The position numbers and the translations under genes are program-made. The notes below the pieces were generated by a model that was given only the letters and a program-made list of their open reading frames with translations, ran no database searches and was not told the DNA's origin. Positions 34,693-43,130 of a stretch of DNA of 64,000 nt are shown in pieces. The first letter of the stretch is position 1. The number at the start of each line of letters is the position of its first letter. The DNA is from Phycisphaerales bacterium (GTDB taxonomy: Bacteria; Planctomycetota; Phycisphaerae; Phycisphaerales; SM1A02): NCBI GenBank assembly GCA_029245245.1, contig JAQWPT010000034.1:124001-188000 (forward strand), in the 5' to 3' direction.

Positions 34693-35002
34693 GGCATCCT
34701 TTCCATCCTTGGCAAACGAGCTGGATCGATTCCCCGATCCGGCCTTCACCTTACCACGCGTATTTTTGCTCTCGGCTTCCAGCCGTCCATTCCGCTTTCT
34801 GCGGCTCGTTTGCTTGACCATTGCTTGGCCCCTTTCATCTGGTACTTCGATCCTTGAAGGATGCTCAGGATGCCAGAATGATCGGATTTCGCAAGGTCTG
34901 TTCGGTACATATTCGGTATCTATTTTCGGATCTTGTTCGGGTTCTCCCGAATCGATCCTCCTGACCACACCGAATCACCACCCCTGATGCCCTCAGAGGC
35001 CC
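34693..35002. other. Region upstream of recA
   Basis: About 310 bp between the shorter recA start and the UDP-xylose synthase-like gene. It contains the alternative recA start (34821), a low-complexity basic extension if that start is used, and the array of TTCGG boxes. No other gene or RNA is visible. Confidence 0.6.
34900..34940 (-). promoter_or_regulatory. Four regularly spaced TTCGG boxes upstream of recA (possible SOS operator)
   Basis: TTCGG occurs at 34901, 34912, 34925 and 34936, with start-to-start spacing of 11, 13 and 11 bp. Each outer pair reads as a direct repeat of the form NTTC-N7-NTTC (GTTC-N7-ATTC and TTTC-N7-GTTC), close to the GTTC-N7-GTTC SOS box known from alphaproteobacteria. 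The array is 80-120 bp before the longer recA start. The binding protein is not known. Confidence 0.5.
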
Positions 35003-36001
35003 TCAGTCGGTCAGGGGCGGACCCTGCCAGTACTTGGTGGGCGGAGTCCAGTCCTCCAGATCAAGCCCTCGGAAGGCCTCGATGGTCGCTGAGAGGCCTT
35101 GCTCCAGGTCCACCTTGGGCTCCCAACCGAGGCGATCCTTTGCCAGGGTGATGTCCGGTCGACGCTGGAGAGGGTCATCCGGGGGAAGCGGCTTGGTGAT
35201 CAGCTTCGAGTCCGACTCGATCTGGTCCAGCACCCGCTGGGCGAGATCGAGAATCGTCCGCTCCTGTGGATTGCCGAGATTCACCGGTCCCGCCAGGTCA
35301 TCGGGCCCCTCCATCATCGCAAGGAATCCATCAATCATGTCGTCGACGTAGCAGAAGGACCGGGTCTGCGAGCCATCACCGAAGATGGTGATGTCCTCCC
35401 CGTTGATCGCCTGGCGGATGAAGTTGCTGACCACCCGACCGTCGTACGGGTGCATGCGGGGGCCATAGGTGTTGAAGATCCGAACCACCTTGACCTGGAC
35501 GTCACCACGACGACGAGCATCGAAGAGCAGCGTCTCGGCGGCTCGTTTGCCTTCGTCGTAGCAGGCCCGGGGGCCGATGGGATTCACGTTGCCCCGGTAC
35601 GTTTCCGGCTGCGGGCTGCAGTCCGGATCCCCGTAGACCTCACTCGTGGAACTGTGGAAGATCGGCGCCTGGTTCCTGCGTGCGACTTCCACCATGTTGT
35701 CCACACCGTAGACCGATGTTCGCCACGTATGCATCGGCTCGGCCTGGTAGTGCCCCGGCGCAGCTGGACAAGCGAGGTTGAAGATCGCATCCGTTTCCAG
35801 TTCCAGGGGCTCGATGATGTCATGCTCGATGAGCGTGAATCGGTCGTTCGCCTCGAGGCCGGCGATCGTCCGTCGCTGCGACGTGAGAAAACTGTCGACG
35901 CAGGTGACCTCATGCCCCCTCGCCAGGAGGCGTTCACAGAGATGGGAGCCGAGAAAACCCGCTCCGCCGGTGACCAGTACCCTGTGTCCGATGTCGCCCA
36001 T
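35003..36001 (-). CDS. UDP-glucuronate decarboxylase-like SDR epimerase (UDP-xylose synthase type)
   Basis: A 332-residue extended short-chain dehydrogenase. It has VLVTGGAGFLGSHLCERLL (NAD-binding, residues about 8-26), the HSSTSEVYGDP segment, the catalytic YDEGKR with Tyr and Lys in ACYDEGKRAAE, and RIFNTYGPRM; the YDEGKR form is typical of UXS, which turns UDP-glucuronate to UDP-xylose. The ATG at 36001 is only 38 bp from the divergent anmK start. UDP-xylose would serve extracellular glycan synthesis, which agrees with glycan genes elsewhere in the window. Confidence 0.85.
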   Translation of the reverse strand: MGDIGHRVLVTGGAGFLGSHLCERLLARGHEVTCVDSFLTSQRRTIAGLEANDRFTLIEHDIIEPLELETDAIFNLACPAAPGHYQAEPMHTWRTSVYGVDNMVEVARRNQAPIFHSSTSEVYGDPDCSPQPETYRGNVNPIGPRACYDEGKRAAETLLFDARRRGDVQVKVVRIFNTYGPRMHPYDGRVVSNFIRQAINGEDITIFGDGSQTRSFCYVDDMIDGFLAMMEGPDDLAGPVNLGNPQERTILDLAQRVLDQIESDSKLITKPLPPDDPLQRRPDITLAKDRLGWEPKVDLEQGLSATIEAFRGLDLEDWTPPTKYWQGPPLTD

Positions 36002-36039
36002 TGGTGCGGAGGATACCGCAACGGCTCCATGGAGGCCCC

Positions 36040-37158
36040 GTGACGCTCGACCAGTCAACCCGGATCGCCGTCGGCATCATGACCGGCACCAGCCTCGACG
36101 GCATCGATGCCTGCGCCCTGCGGCTGCAGGGGCGGGGCATGGAACTCCGCGCCGAGCACCTGGGCTTCGCCTCGCTGCCCCTGGATGAACTTGCGGACAC
36201 GCTGCGTCGTCTCTCGATGGGCGAGCCGACATCGGCCCGCTCCATCGCCATGGCCCGGACCCGACTGGGATCCCGCTGCAGCGATGCGGTGGACCAACTG
36301 GGACTGGATCGAATCGACCTGATCGCCGTGCATGGCCAGACGGTCCACCATGATCGCAATGGTTCCTGGCAACTGATCGATCCGACTCCGATCGCCCAGC
36401 GGCATCGTTGTGCCGTGGTCAACGATCTTCGCAGCCTGGATCGTGCCGCCGGCGGCGAAGGCGCGCCCATCACCCCCATGGCGGACTGGATCCTGCACCG
36501 CGGCGGCGGGCCGCGTGCCATCGTGAATCTCGGCGGCTTCATCAACTGCACCCTGCTGCCTGCTGAGCACGACCCCGATCCCTGTTCCACGATCGATGGC
36601 TTCGACGTGTGCCCGTGCAACCACCTGCTGGATGCGATTGCGCGATCCGCCCTGGATCGCCCCTTCGATGAAGACGGTGCCATGGCACGCTCCGGCTCGA
36701 CCTGCATGGAGCAGTTGGCGCCACTGGTGGCGAGGCTGTTGGAGTTCCGGAAGCAGGAACGATCCCTGGGAAGCGGCGACGAGGACCTGGCCCGGATGAA
36801 CTCCCTCGCCGAACACCTCGGCGGGGCCGATGCCGCGGCGACGACCTGCGCCGCCATTGCCACCACCCTGGCACGTTCGCTTCAACCGCATGCCGTGCAC
36901 GAAGTGCTCCTCGCTGGCGGCGGCGCAATGAACCGGGCCCTGGTCGAGGCGATCAACGACGCCATGGGAGAGGATGCCGTGGTGGGCCGCCTTGAACACG
37001 GAACCCAGCGCGAGGCCGCGGCCATGGCGGTCCTCGGCGCCCTGGCATGGGACGGCATTGCCATCACCCTCCCCAGTGTGACCGGACGTGCAGACACCCA
37101 TGCCCGGGACGGGTCATGGGTGCTGCCGATGGAATCGTTGAATGTTCAGACGCCGTAG
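36040..37158 (+). CDS. anmK: Anhydro-N-acetylmuramic acid kinase
   Basis: AnmK converts 1,6-anhydroMurNAc, released from peptidoglycan, to MurNAc-6-phosphate for recycling. The 372-residue protein shows GIMTGTSLDGIDACALRL at the N-terminus, DLIAVHGQTVHH, RAIVNLGGFINCTLL and a C-terminal LLAGGGAMNRAL. Start is GTG at 36040 with GGAGG 4 nt before it. Presence of this gene agrees with planctomycetes having peptidoglycan. Its 3' end overlaps the convergent M32 peptidase gene by 13 bp. Confidence 0.92.
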   Translation: MTLDQSTRIAVGIMTGTSLDGIDACALRLQGRGMELRAEHLGFASLPLDELADTLRRLSMGEPTSARSIAMARTRLGSRCSDAVDQLGLDRIDLIAVHGQTVHHDRNGSWQLIDPTPIAQRHRCAVVNDLRSLDRAAGGEGAPITPMADWILHRGGGPRAIVNLGGFINCTLLPAEHDPDPCSTIDGFDVCPCNHLLDAIARSALDRPFDEDGAMARSGSTCMEQLAPLVARLLEFRKQERSLGSGDEDLARMNSLAEHLGGADAAATTCAAIATTLARSLQPHAVHEVLLAGGGAMNRALVEAINDAMGEDAVVGRLEHGTQREAAAMAVLGALAWDGIAITLPSVTGRADTHARDGSWVLPMESLNVQTP

Positions 37159-38693
37159 AGCGGCCGCAGCTTTGCTTCCAGGTGCCGAAGCAGCGGATCC
37201 GCCGACAACGGCTTGCCGGTGACGACTTCACAGAGTTCCGCAGCCCGGTACCGCTGGCCATGCTCGTGGATGTTGCTGCGAAGCCAGGACAGCAGGGTCC
37301 CGAACTCACCCTGGGCGAACTCGTCGTGCAGGCCGGGGTGATCCTCCATGGCCTTCTCGAAGAACTGCGCGCAGTAGAGGTTGCCCAGCGTGTAGGTCGG
37401 GAAGTACCCCATGGAGGTCATCGACCAGTGGATGTCCTGCAGGCAGCCCTTGGCATCGCTGGGAACATCGAGGCCGAGGTACTCCTTGTATTTCTCATTC
37501 CAGGCTGCCGGGATGTCGTCGACATCGAGATCGCCCGAAAGAATGGCCCGCTCCAACTCGAAGCGGATCATGATGTGCATGTTGTAGGTGGCCTCGTCAG
37601 CCTCGACACGGATGAAGTCGGGCTTGACGATGTTGGCCCCGCCGTAGACGTCGTCGAAGGTGAGCCCCGCCACGTCCTTGCCGAAGCAGGACTTCAACTG
37701 CGGCTCGCACCATCGCCAGAAGGATTCGCTGCGGCCGACCTGGTTCTCCCAAATCCGGCTCTGCGACTCGTGGATGCCCAGCGAGATGGAGTCGCCCATG
37801 GGCGATCCGATGTACTTGGCGAGCAGTCCCTGCTCGTACAGGCCGTGCCCGGTCTCGTGCATGGTCGAGCCCAGGGCATCGTTGATGTTGGCGACGTGGA
37901 AACGGGTCGTCATGCGGATGTCGTTGCAGTGCGAACCACTGCAGAACGGGTGCGTGGACTCATCGAGCCGACCGCGGTTGAAATCGAAGCCGAACTGGGC
38001 TGCGACCATCTTGACAAACCGCTTCTGCTCCTCGATCGGCAGTTCGATCTCGTTGAAGGCGTTGCTCGGCGTCTTCGAGGAACCCATCACGTCGTCGAGC
38101 AGTCCCTGCAACTGCTCGCGAAGCGGGGTGAAGATCGAGGAGACCCAGGATGCAGTGCATCCCTTCTCGTAGTCCTCGGCCAGGGCATCCCAGGGTTCAC
38201 CACCCTCGGCCCAGCCGTAGCACTCTGCCTTGCGGCGGAGCATGTCGATGATCTTCCGGAGGGAGGGAGCGAACATGGAGAAATCGTCCTTGGCCCGCGC
38301 TTCCTTCCAGGCGTGCATGCCCTCACTGGAGAGCTTCGCCTCCTCTTCGACCAGGGCTGCCGGCAACTTCGTCTGTCGATCGAGTGCCCAGCGGAATTCA
38401 CGGATGTTCACCGCCGAGGTGCTCAGCGGATCCCCGGTGAGATCGCCATCGGACTCGCACTCGGCCAGAGCATCTGCAAACGCCGAACTCGTACTCATCT
38501 CGTGGTGCAGTTTCGCCAGCAAGGCGAGTTGGCTGCCGCGGTAGGCGATTCCACCAGCGGGCATGAAGACCTCCTGGTCCCAGCCGAGCATGCTTACGCA
38601 GCCGCCGATGAGTTGCGTCTCGCGTGCGAGGTCCAGCAGACGCTGGTAATGAGCAGGAATGGTGGTGGGTTCGGTCGCGGTCGCAGTCGTCAT
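37146..38693 (-). CDS. M32 family metallocarboxypeptidase
   Basis: A 515-residue cytoplasmic peptidase of the Taq/Pfu carboxypeptidase family that removes C-terminal residues. The zinc motif is HETGH (about residue 260), followed by IGIHESQSRIWENQVGRS, the classic HESQSR segment of M32, and GGANIVKPDFIRVEADEATYN with the expected third ligand region. The ATG at 38693 follows GAGGAG at 8-nt spacing; a GTG three codons upstream is an alternative. It overlaps convergent anmK at the 3' end. Substrate range is broad in the family. Confidence 0.93.
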   Translation of the reverse strand: MTTATATEPTTIPAHYQRLLDLARETQLIGGCVSMLGWDQEVFMPAGGIAYRGSQLALLAKLHHEMSTSSAFADALAECESDGDLTGDPLSTSAVNIREFRWALDRQTKLPAALVEEEAKLSSEGMHAWKEARAKDDFSMFAPSLRKIIDMLRRKAECYGWAEGGEPWDALAEDYEKGCTASWVSSIFTPLREQLQGLLDDVMGSSKTPSNAFNEIELPIEEQKRFVKMVAAQFGFDFNRGRLDESTHPFCSGSHCNDIRMTTRFHVANINDALGSTMHETGHGLYEQGLLAKYIGSPMGDSISLGIHESQSRIWENQVGRSESFWRWCEPQLKSCFGKDVAGLTFDDVYGGANIVKPDFIRVEADEATYNMHIMIRFELERAILSGDLDVDDIPAAWNEKYKEYLGLDVPSDAKGCLQDIHWSMTSMGYFPTYTLGNLYCAQFFEKAMEDHPGLHDEFAQGEFGTLLSWLRSNIHEHGQRYRAAELCEVVTGKPLSADPLLRHLEAKLRPLYGV

Positions 38694-38766
38694 GGCATGC
38701 ACTCCTCAGGGATGTAGTCAATCGAGCCATGGTAGCCGATGCAATCCCCCCATGAGGCAAAATGAA

Positions 38767-38796
38767 CACGACCCCCGCCCAAGGGCGGGGGTCGTG
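38767..38796 (-). terminator. Strong terminator after the DUF1573-ankyrin gene
   Basis: Long perfect arms CACGACCCCCGCCC and GGGCGGGGGTCGTG with almost no loop, 22 bp after the stop. On the minus strand it is followed by TTCATTTTG. Very stable and well placed. Confidence 0.75.
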
Positions 38797-38817
38797 GATA
38801 TCGCGAGTCGGGGGGAG

Positions 38818-40449
38818 TCAATCCTCGGAAGCCGGCATGCGCTTCTCAAGGAGGGCGATGACCTCGGTAGCCTGGGCATCGGTGCGGTTGCGGGCAAGTT
38901 CCAGAGCGTTCCGCCCCGAGTTGTCCTTCGCCGTCAGATCCGAACCGGCCTCGATGAGGACGATGATCTTGTCCGTCGAACCGCTTGAATGTCCGGCGGC
39001 ATTGAGGAAGGCCGACTTGCCGTTGCGATCGCGGGCATTCACATTGGCGCCGGCTTTCACCAGCGTGCGAAGTCCTTCGATCTTTCCGGTGCGGGATGCG
39101 TGCATCAGGGCCGTACCACCATCAACGGTGTCCTTGGCCTCGAGGTTCGCACCCGCGTCGACGAGGATGGGAATCGAACCGGAGTCGCCGAATCCCGAAG
39201 CCCAGATCAACGGGGTGTACCCGGTGGCTGCACCGACGGTTTCAACCTGTGCTCCGGCATCGACGAGGTCCTGCACGGACTCCGCCGATCCAAACCCGGA
39301 TGTCCAGGCGAGCGGCCCACCGATGAAGGTGTCCTTGGCGTTGACATCGGCATCGGATTCAATCAGCAGACGGACGGCGGCGGGATTCTTCGAGGTTCCC
39401 GCGTGCATCAGCGGGGTGCGGCCGACCTGGTCGGCGGCGTCGACATCGGCACCGTTGTCGATCAGGACCGTCATCATCTCGACATTGCCTTCCTTGGACG
39501 CCATGCCCAGGATGCTCATCCCGCTCTTGTCCTTGTAGTTGGCATCGAGCTTCTTCTCCTTGATGCGACTGACGATCTCTTCGGTCCGACCCTGCTTGAC
39601 CAGGATCTTCACCGAGGTGCTGTCATTGCGAACCCCTGGAGGCGGAACGTCGCCCTTCTTGGCGGCCTTCCCCTTCTGGCCGCTTTCACGGATGCGGCGG
39701 TTGATCTCCGCCCGCTGCTCGGGGTTGAGCTTGACCAGGAAATAGTGCTGATTGCACTTGGGATGATCGAAGTAGAAGGTGACCTTCGCATTCTTGGCCT
39801 CATCCCAGTACTGGTCCCAGTTGATCTCGACCTCGTGACGGGCCGCCGCCTCGACAGGCGTGTTCCGGAGTATCGGGGGCTGGACATTGACGATCTTGAA
39901 GGGCTGGCCGTCGATGGCTTCGAGCACGATCTTGCCCTCGGGATTTTCATCCTGGCCGAGTCGATCGGGAGTCATCTTGACGTATGCGATGGAGGTTCCT
40001 TCAACGGGAACCTTCAACTGCGGATACCCCTCCACCGTGAAGGTCACGGTCTTCTTCAGTTCACGCGCAGTGGGACCGCCGCGGAGCCGGATGGTCACAT
40101 CGATGGCCTGTCCTGGATCAAGCACGGTGTTGCGCTGGAAGTCGGAGGTCGTACACCCGCAGGAAGCCTTGGCTGAAACGATTGTGACGGTTTCATTACC
40201 GGTGTTGGTCAGGGTGATCGTGCCAGGCTTGGTTTCACTGGTCGAGAACTCGCCAAGTGCAAGTACCTCGGGTGTCGCCTTGATCACCTGATCCTTGCCC
40301 GGGGCTGGGACGGGTGGCGCTTGCTTTGGGGGCAACTGCCTGATCGGCGGAGCGGGAGAGGCCGGCTTGGCGTTCTGCGCCATGGAGGGAGAAACGATCA
40401 AGAGCCCGGCCACGGTTGCCAGGGCGGTGGTATTCAAACGAAATCTCAT
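38818..40449 (-). CDS. Exported DUF1573 and ankyrin-repeat protein
   Basis: A 543-residue secreted or periplasmic protein. A signal peptide ends after SMAQ at about residue 24; a Pro-rich linker follows; residues about 55-150 match DUF1573, including the ASCGCTTSDF cysteine motif; and the C-terminal 270 residues hold about seven ankyrin repeats (for example GRTPLMHAGTSKNPAAVRLLIESDADVNAKD). The ATG at 40449 is chosen for the signal peptide and an AGAGGG site upstream. Joining DUF1573 to ankyrin repeats is unusual. Function is not known; ankyrin parts bind proteins. Confidence 0.82.
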   Translation of the reverse strand: MRFRLNTTALATVAGLLIVSPSMAQNAKPASPAPPIRQLPPKQAPPVPAPGKDQVIKATPEVLALGEFSTSETKPGTITLTNTGNETVTIVSAKASCGCTTSDFQRNTVLDPGQAIDVTIRLRGGPTARELKKTVTFTVEGYPQLKVPVEGTSIAYVKMTPDRLGQDENPEGKIVLEAIDGQPFKIVNVQPPILRNTPVEAAARHEVEINWDQYWDEAKNAKVTFYFDHPKCNQHYFLVKLNPEQRAEINRRIRESGQKGKAAKKGDVPPPGVRNDSTSVKILVKQGRTEEIVSRIKEKKLDANYKDKSGMSILGMASKEGNVEMMTVLIDNGADVDAADQVGRTPLMHAGTSKNPAAVRLLIESDADVNAKDTFIGGPLAWTSGFGSAESVQDLVDAGAQVETVGAATGYTPLIWASGFGDSGSIPILVDAGANLEAKDTVDGGTALMHASRTGKIEGLRTLVKAGANVNARDRNGKSAFLNAAGHSSGSTDKIIVLIEAGSDLTAKDNSGRNALELARNRTDAQATEVIALLEKRMPASED

Positions 40450-40708
40450 AAGGTCAACCCTCTGGAAATTCACGAACGCACTGTAAAAAAGAGCAAGGCC
40501 ACTCGACCTTGGAACCGGTCATGGTAACCCAAAAACAGCCGCCTGCCCCGGATCATCAAGAATCAAACGTATCAAGCCCGGATGGTATTGCCCCATTTCA
40601 GGGGCTTTCAGGAGGGGGGGCTCAAGGTCGGATTTTCGGGCTATGCTGCCGGACCTCGGTACGCCCGATGCGGGCATAGGTTCATTCTTTTCACCCTGGC
40701 GAGCCTTC

Positions 40709-41902
40709 ATGACAACCTGCCCCGAACATATCAACCAGCCCCACCTCCGCAGAATCCAGCCATTGCCTGTCAAAAACGAACAGCAGCAGGCCATCGCCCT
40801 GCGTGACCCCCTGATGCTCCGTGAGCAGACGATGCTCGTCCCCGCCCAGGTCATGGTGGCGCTCCAGCAATGCAACGGACAGCGGACCCTCGATGAAATC
40901 GCCACCACCGTGAAGCAGGAGCCGGCCGTGGTGCAGCAGTTGATCGAGAAACTTGATGAGTTCGGCCTGGTCTGGGGGCCGACCTTCGAAACACTGGAGC
41001 AGGCCAAGCGCACCGAGTTGCTCTCCAAGGGCGCCTACCCCCCGCGGGCCACCGAGTCCCTGCGGCAGAACGAAGGTGAAGGTCGGGCATTGATCCAGTC
41101 ATGGCTGGAACAGGAAGAGGATCCGGAAGTCGAAATCACCCCCCGAGGGTTGTATGCGCCGCACATGGATTACGGTCAGACATGGCCGATCTTCGCTGGA
41201 TGCTGGCAGGCACTGCGGACAATGGCGCCCCCCGACCGGGTCATTGTCCTGAGCACGAACCACTACGGCATCGGTGACGGTGTCGTCTGCACCCGACTGG
41301 GATTCGAAACACCGCTGGGTCGTTGCGAAGCCGACACCACCCTGCTGGACCCGCTGCTGGAAGCCGTCGGCTACCAGTCACTCGTGGACGAACTTGACCA
41401 CATCGCCAGCACGGGCATCGAAATGCAGTTGCCCTGGGTGCAGGCCTGCTGGGGCAACGTGCCGATCGTAGGCATCCTCGTACCGGATCCCGCCCAGCAA
41501 CTCCTGGAGGATGATGAAGAACGAATCGGACGCACCGAGTTCATCGCAGCCCTGCGCAACACGCTCGACACCGTCGGGGGGCGGACCTTCATCATCGGCA
41601 GTGGTGACCTCAGCCACGTCGGCCCCCAGTTCGGAGAGCCGCGTCCCGTCGACGAGCAGCGGTGCCTCGACGTGGAACAGCAGGATCGGGAACTGCTCGG
41701 GCACATCGTGGGTTGTGATCTCGAGGCCTTCACATCGGCCATGCAATGGAACAAGAATCCCACCCGGTGGTCCTGTGCCGGCACATTCGCTGCCATGCTG
41801 GAACTGCTGGAGCCCTCGAGTGTGGAACTGATCGACTACCGGCAACAGGTCGACGAGCAGAACACCTCACTGGTGTCCTACTGCGGTCTCCTGATGGCAT
41901 GA
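40709..41902 (+). CDS. AmmeMemoRadiSam system protein B (MEMO1-like) with N-terminal winged-helix-like region
   Basis: A 397-residue protein. The C-terminal about 280 residues are MEMO-like: YAPHMDYG, STNHYGI, EMQLPWVQ, GDLSHVG and WSCAGT supply the His, His and Cys expected of the metal site. Before it lies a region (about 40-90) like PqqD or radical-SAM-partner HTH domains (LREQTMLVPAQVMVALQQ, TVKQEPAVVQQLIEKL). MEMO proteins often accompany AMMECR1 and radical SAM partners, which are not nearby. The gene overlaps dtd as ATGA. Reaction unknown. Confidence 0.82.
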   Translation: MTTCPEHINQPHLRRIQPLPVKNEQQQAIALRDPLMLREQTMLVPAQVMVALQQCNGQRTLDEIATTVKQEPAVVQQLIEKLDEFGLVWGPTFETLEQAKRTELLSKGAYPPRATESLRQNEGEGRALIQSWLEQEEDPEVEITPRGLYAPHMDYGQTWPIFAGCWQALRTMAPPDRVIVLSTNHYGIGDGVVCTRLGFETPLGRCEADTTLLDPLLEAVGYQSLVDELDHIASTGIEMQLPWVQACWGNVPIVGILVPDPAQQLLEDDEERIGRTEFIAALRNTLDTVGGRTFIIGSGDLSHVGPQFGEPRPVDEQRCLDVEQQDRELLGHIVGCDLEAFTSAMQWNKNPTRWSCAGTFAAMLELLEPSSVELIDYRQQVDEQNTSLVSYCGLLMA

Positions 41903-42351
41903 TCGCCGTCGTGCAACGGGTCAAGCGGGCCTCGGTCAGCGTGGAAGAGCCTCCGCACCATGCCGGGATCGAGGCTGGCCTGCTCATCCTGCTGGGTGTG
42001 GAGGAAGGCGACACCGAAACCCAGGCGCACTGGATGGCCGGCAAACTCGCGAAGCTGCGCATCTTCCGTGACGACCAGGGACGGATGAACCACTCGGTCC
42101 TCGATATTGGTGGTGAGGCCCTGGTCGTCAGCCAGTTCACGCTCGCCGGCGACTGCTCACGTGGACACCGGCCGAGTTTCGTGCGCGCCGCCGATCCGGA
42201 GGTGGCCGAAACGCTCTACGACCAGGTCGTGCAGCGTCTTCGTGACGACCACGACCTGCCGGTGGGAACCGGGGTGTTTGGTGGCATGATGCAGGTCGAA
42301 CTCGTCAACGATGGCCCGGTGACGATCATTCTTCGCAGCGGTGACGACTGA
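41899..42351 (+). CDS. dtd: D-aminoacyl-tRNA deacylase
   Basis: DTD removes D-amino acids (for example D-Tyr) from tRNA, a proofreading step. The 150-residue protein starts MIAVVQRVKRASVSV, and has LVVSQFTLAGD (the SQFTL motif) and NDGPVT near the C-terminus in place of the usual NxGPVT, both active-site parts. The ATG overlaps the MEMO-like stop codon as ATGA. It ends 9 bp before the convergent DUF2617 gene. Confidence 0.94.
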   Translation: MIAVVQRVKRASVSVEEPPHHAGIEAGLLILLGVEEGDTETQAHWMAGKLAKLRIFRDDQGRMNHSVLDIGGEALVVSQFTLAGDCSRGHRPSFVRAADPEVAETLYDQVVQRLRDDHDLPVGTGVFGGMMQVELVNDGPVTIILRSGDD

Positions 42352-42360
42352 ACCGACCGC

Positions 42361-42933
42361 TCATTCCTCTTCCGCTTCGGCATCTTCATCGACACCGGCC
42401 TGGAAGATGGACTGGGTCCGCAGCACGAGACCGCAGTCGCTGCGCAGGTGGTATCCCTGCACGTGGACCTGGTCCGTGTACCGCTGAATCTCGACGAGCG
42501 AAAGGTTCGACTGACCCGCTTCATTCTGCCAGGTGCCGAGCAGGCAGTCACTGTCTTCACCATGCTTGAGCATCTCGTTGTAGGTGCCCAGGTAGAGGTG
42601 ATCCGACAGCGTCTCGGTCTGGATCGACGTCATGAAGGTGATGCGATCGCCGAAGGTCGCCTCGTGGTCTTTTTCACCTGCACAGGGCATGGTGGTGACC
42701 AGGCCACGCTCAGGCAGGCCGACCAGCGAGGGCGTCACGACTTCCACGAGGCAGATGCCCTCGTGCTCGAAGAGGCAGACGTGCCCCCCGTTGAACTGCC
42801 ATGATTCGAACTCATAGCCGCAATGTTCGATCCGACGTCGATTCTCGATGTCGAAGAACTCGGGGTGAACACCGTTGCGGTACAGCAACATGTGGTAGGT
42901 CTGAAGACTGGATGTACGAGGTGCGAAGCTCAT
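42361..42933 (-). CDS. DUF2617 family protein
   Basis: A 190-residue cytoplasmic protein. The ordered features YRNGVHPEFFDIENRRRIEHCGY, GGHVCLFEHEGICLVEVV, FMTSIQTETLSDHLYL, LVEIQRYTDQVHVQGYHLRS and a C-terminal LRTQSIFQ match what I know of DUF2617, conserved in planctomycetes and actinobacteria. The acidic tail (EDAEAEEE) is extra. The ATG at 42933 starts the similarity. Function unknown. Confidence 0.65.
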   Translation of the reverse strand: MSFAPRTSSLQTYHMLLYRNGVHPEFFDIENRRRIEHCGYEFESWQFNGGHVCLFEHEGICLVEVVTPSLVGLPERGLVTTMPCAGEKDHEATFGDRITFMTSIQTETLSDHLYLGTYNEMLKHGEDSDCLLGTWQNEAGQSNLSLVEIQRYTDQVHVQGYHLRSDCGLVLRTQSIFQAGVDEDAEAEEE

Positions 42934-43130
42934 GGTGGAGGCTCTACTCAAAAGTGGTGTTGATCAAAGAAATCTTGAACGAGCTTCTCCCCTCTTCTTC
43001 TTGCTTCTTCCTCAAAGCAGAAGGCATTGTTGCAACATGCACCTTGAAGGCAACAAAAATATGGTAAGAATGTCGATTCTCAGCCACCGCAGCGACGTTT
43101 TTTGGGCTTCCAACCCGGGACCTCTCCGCC

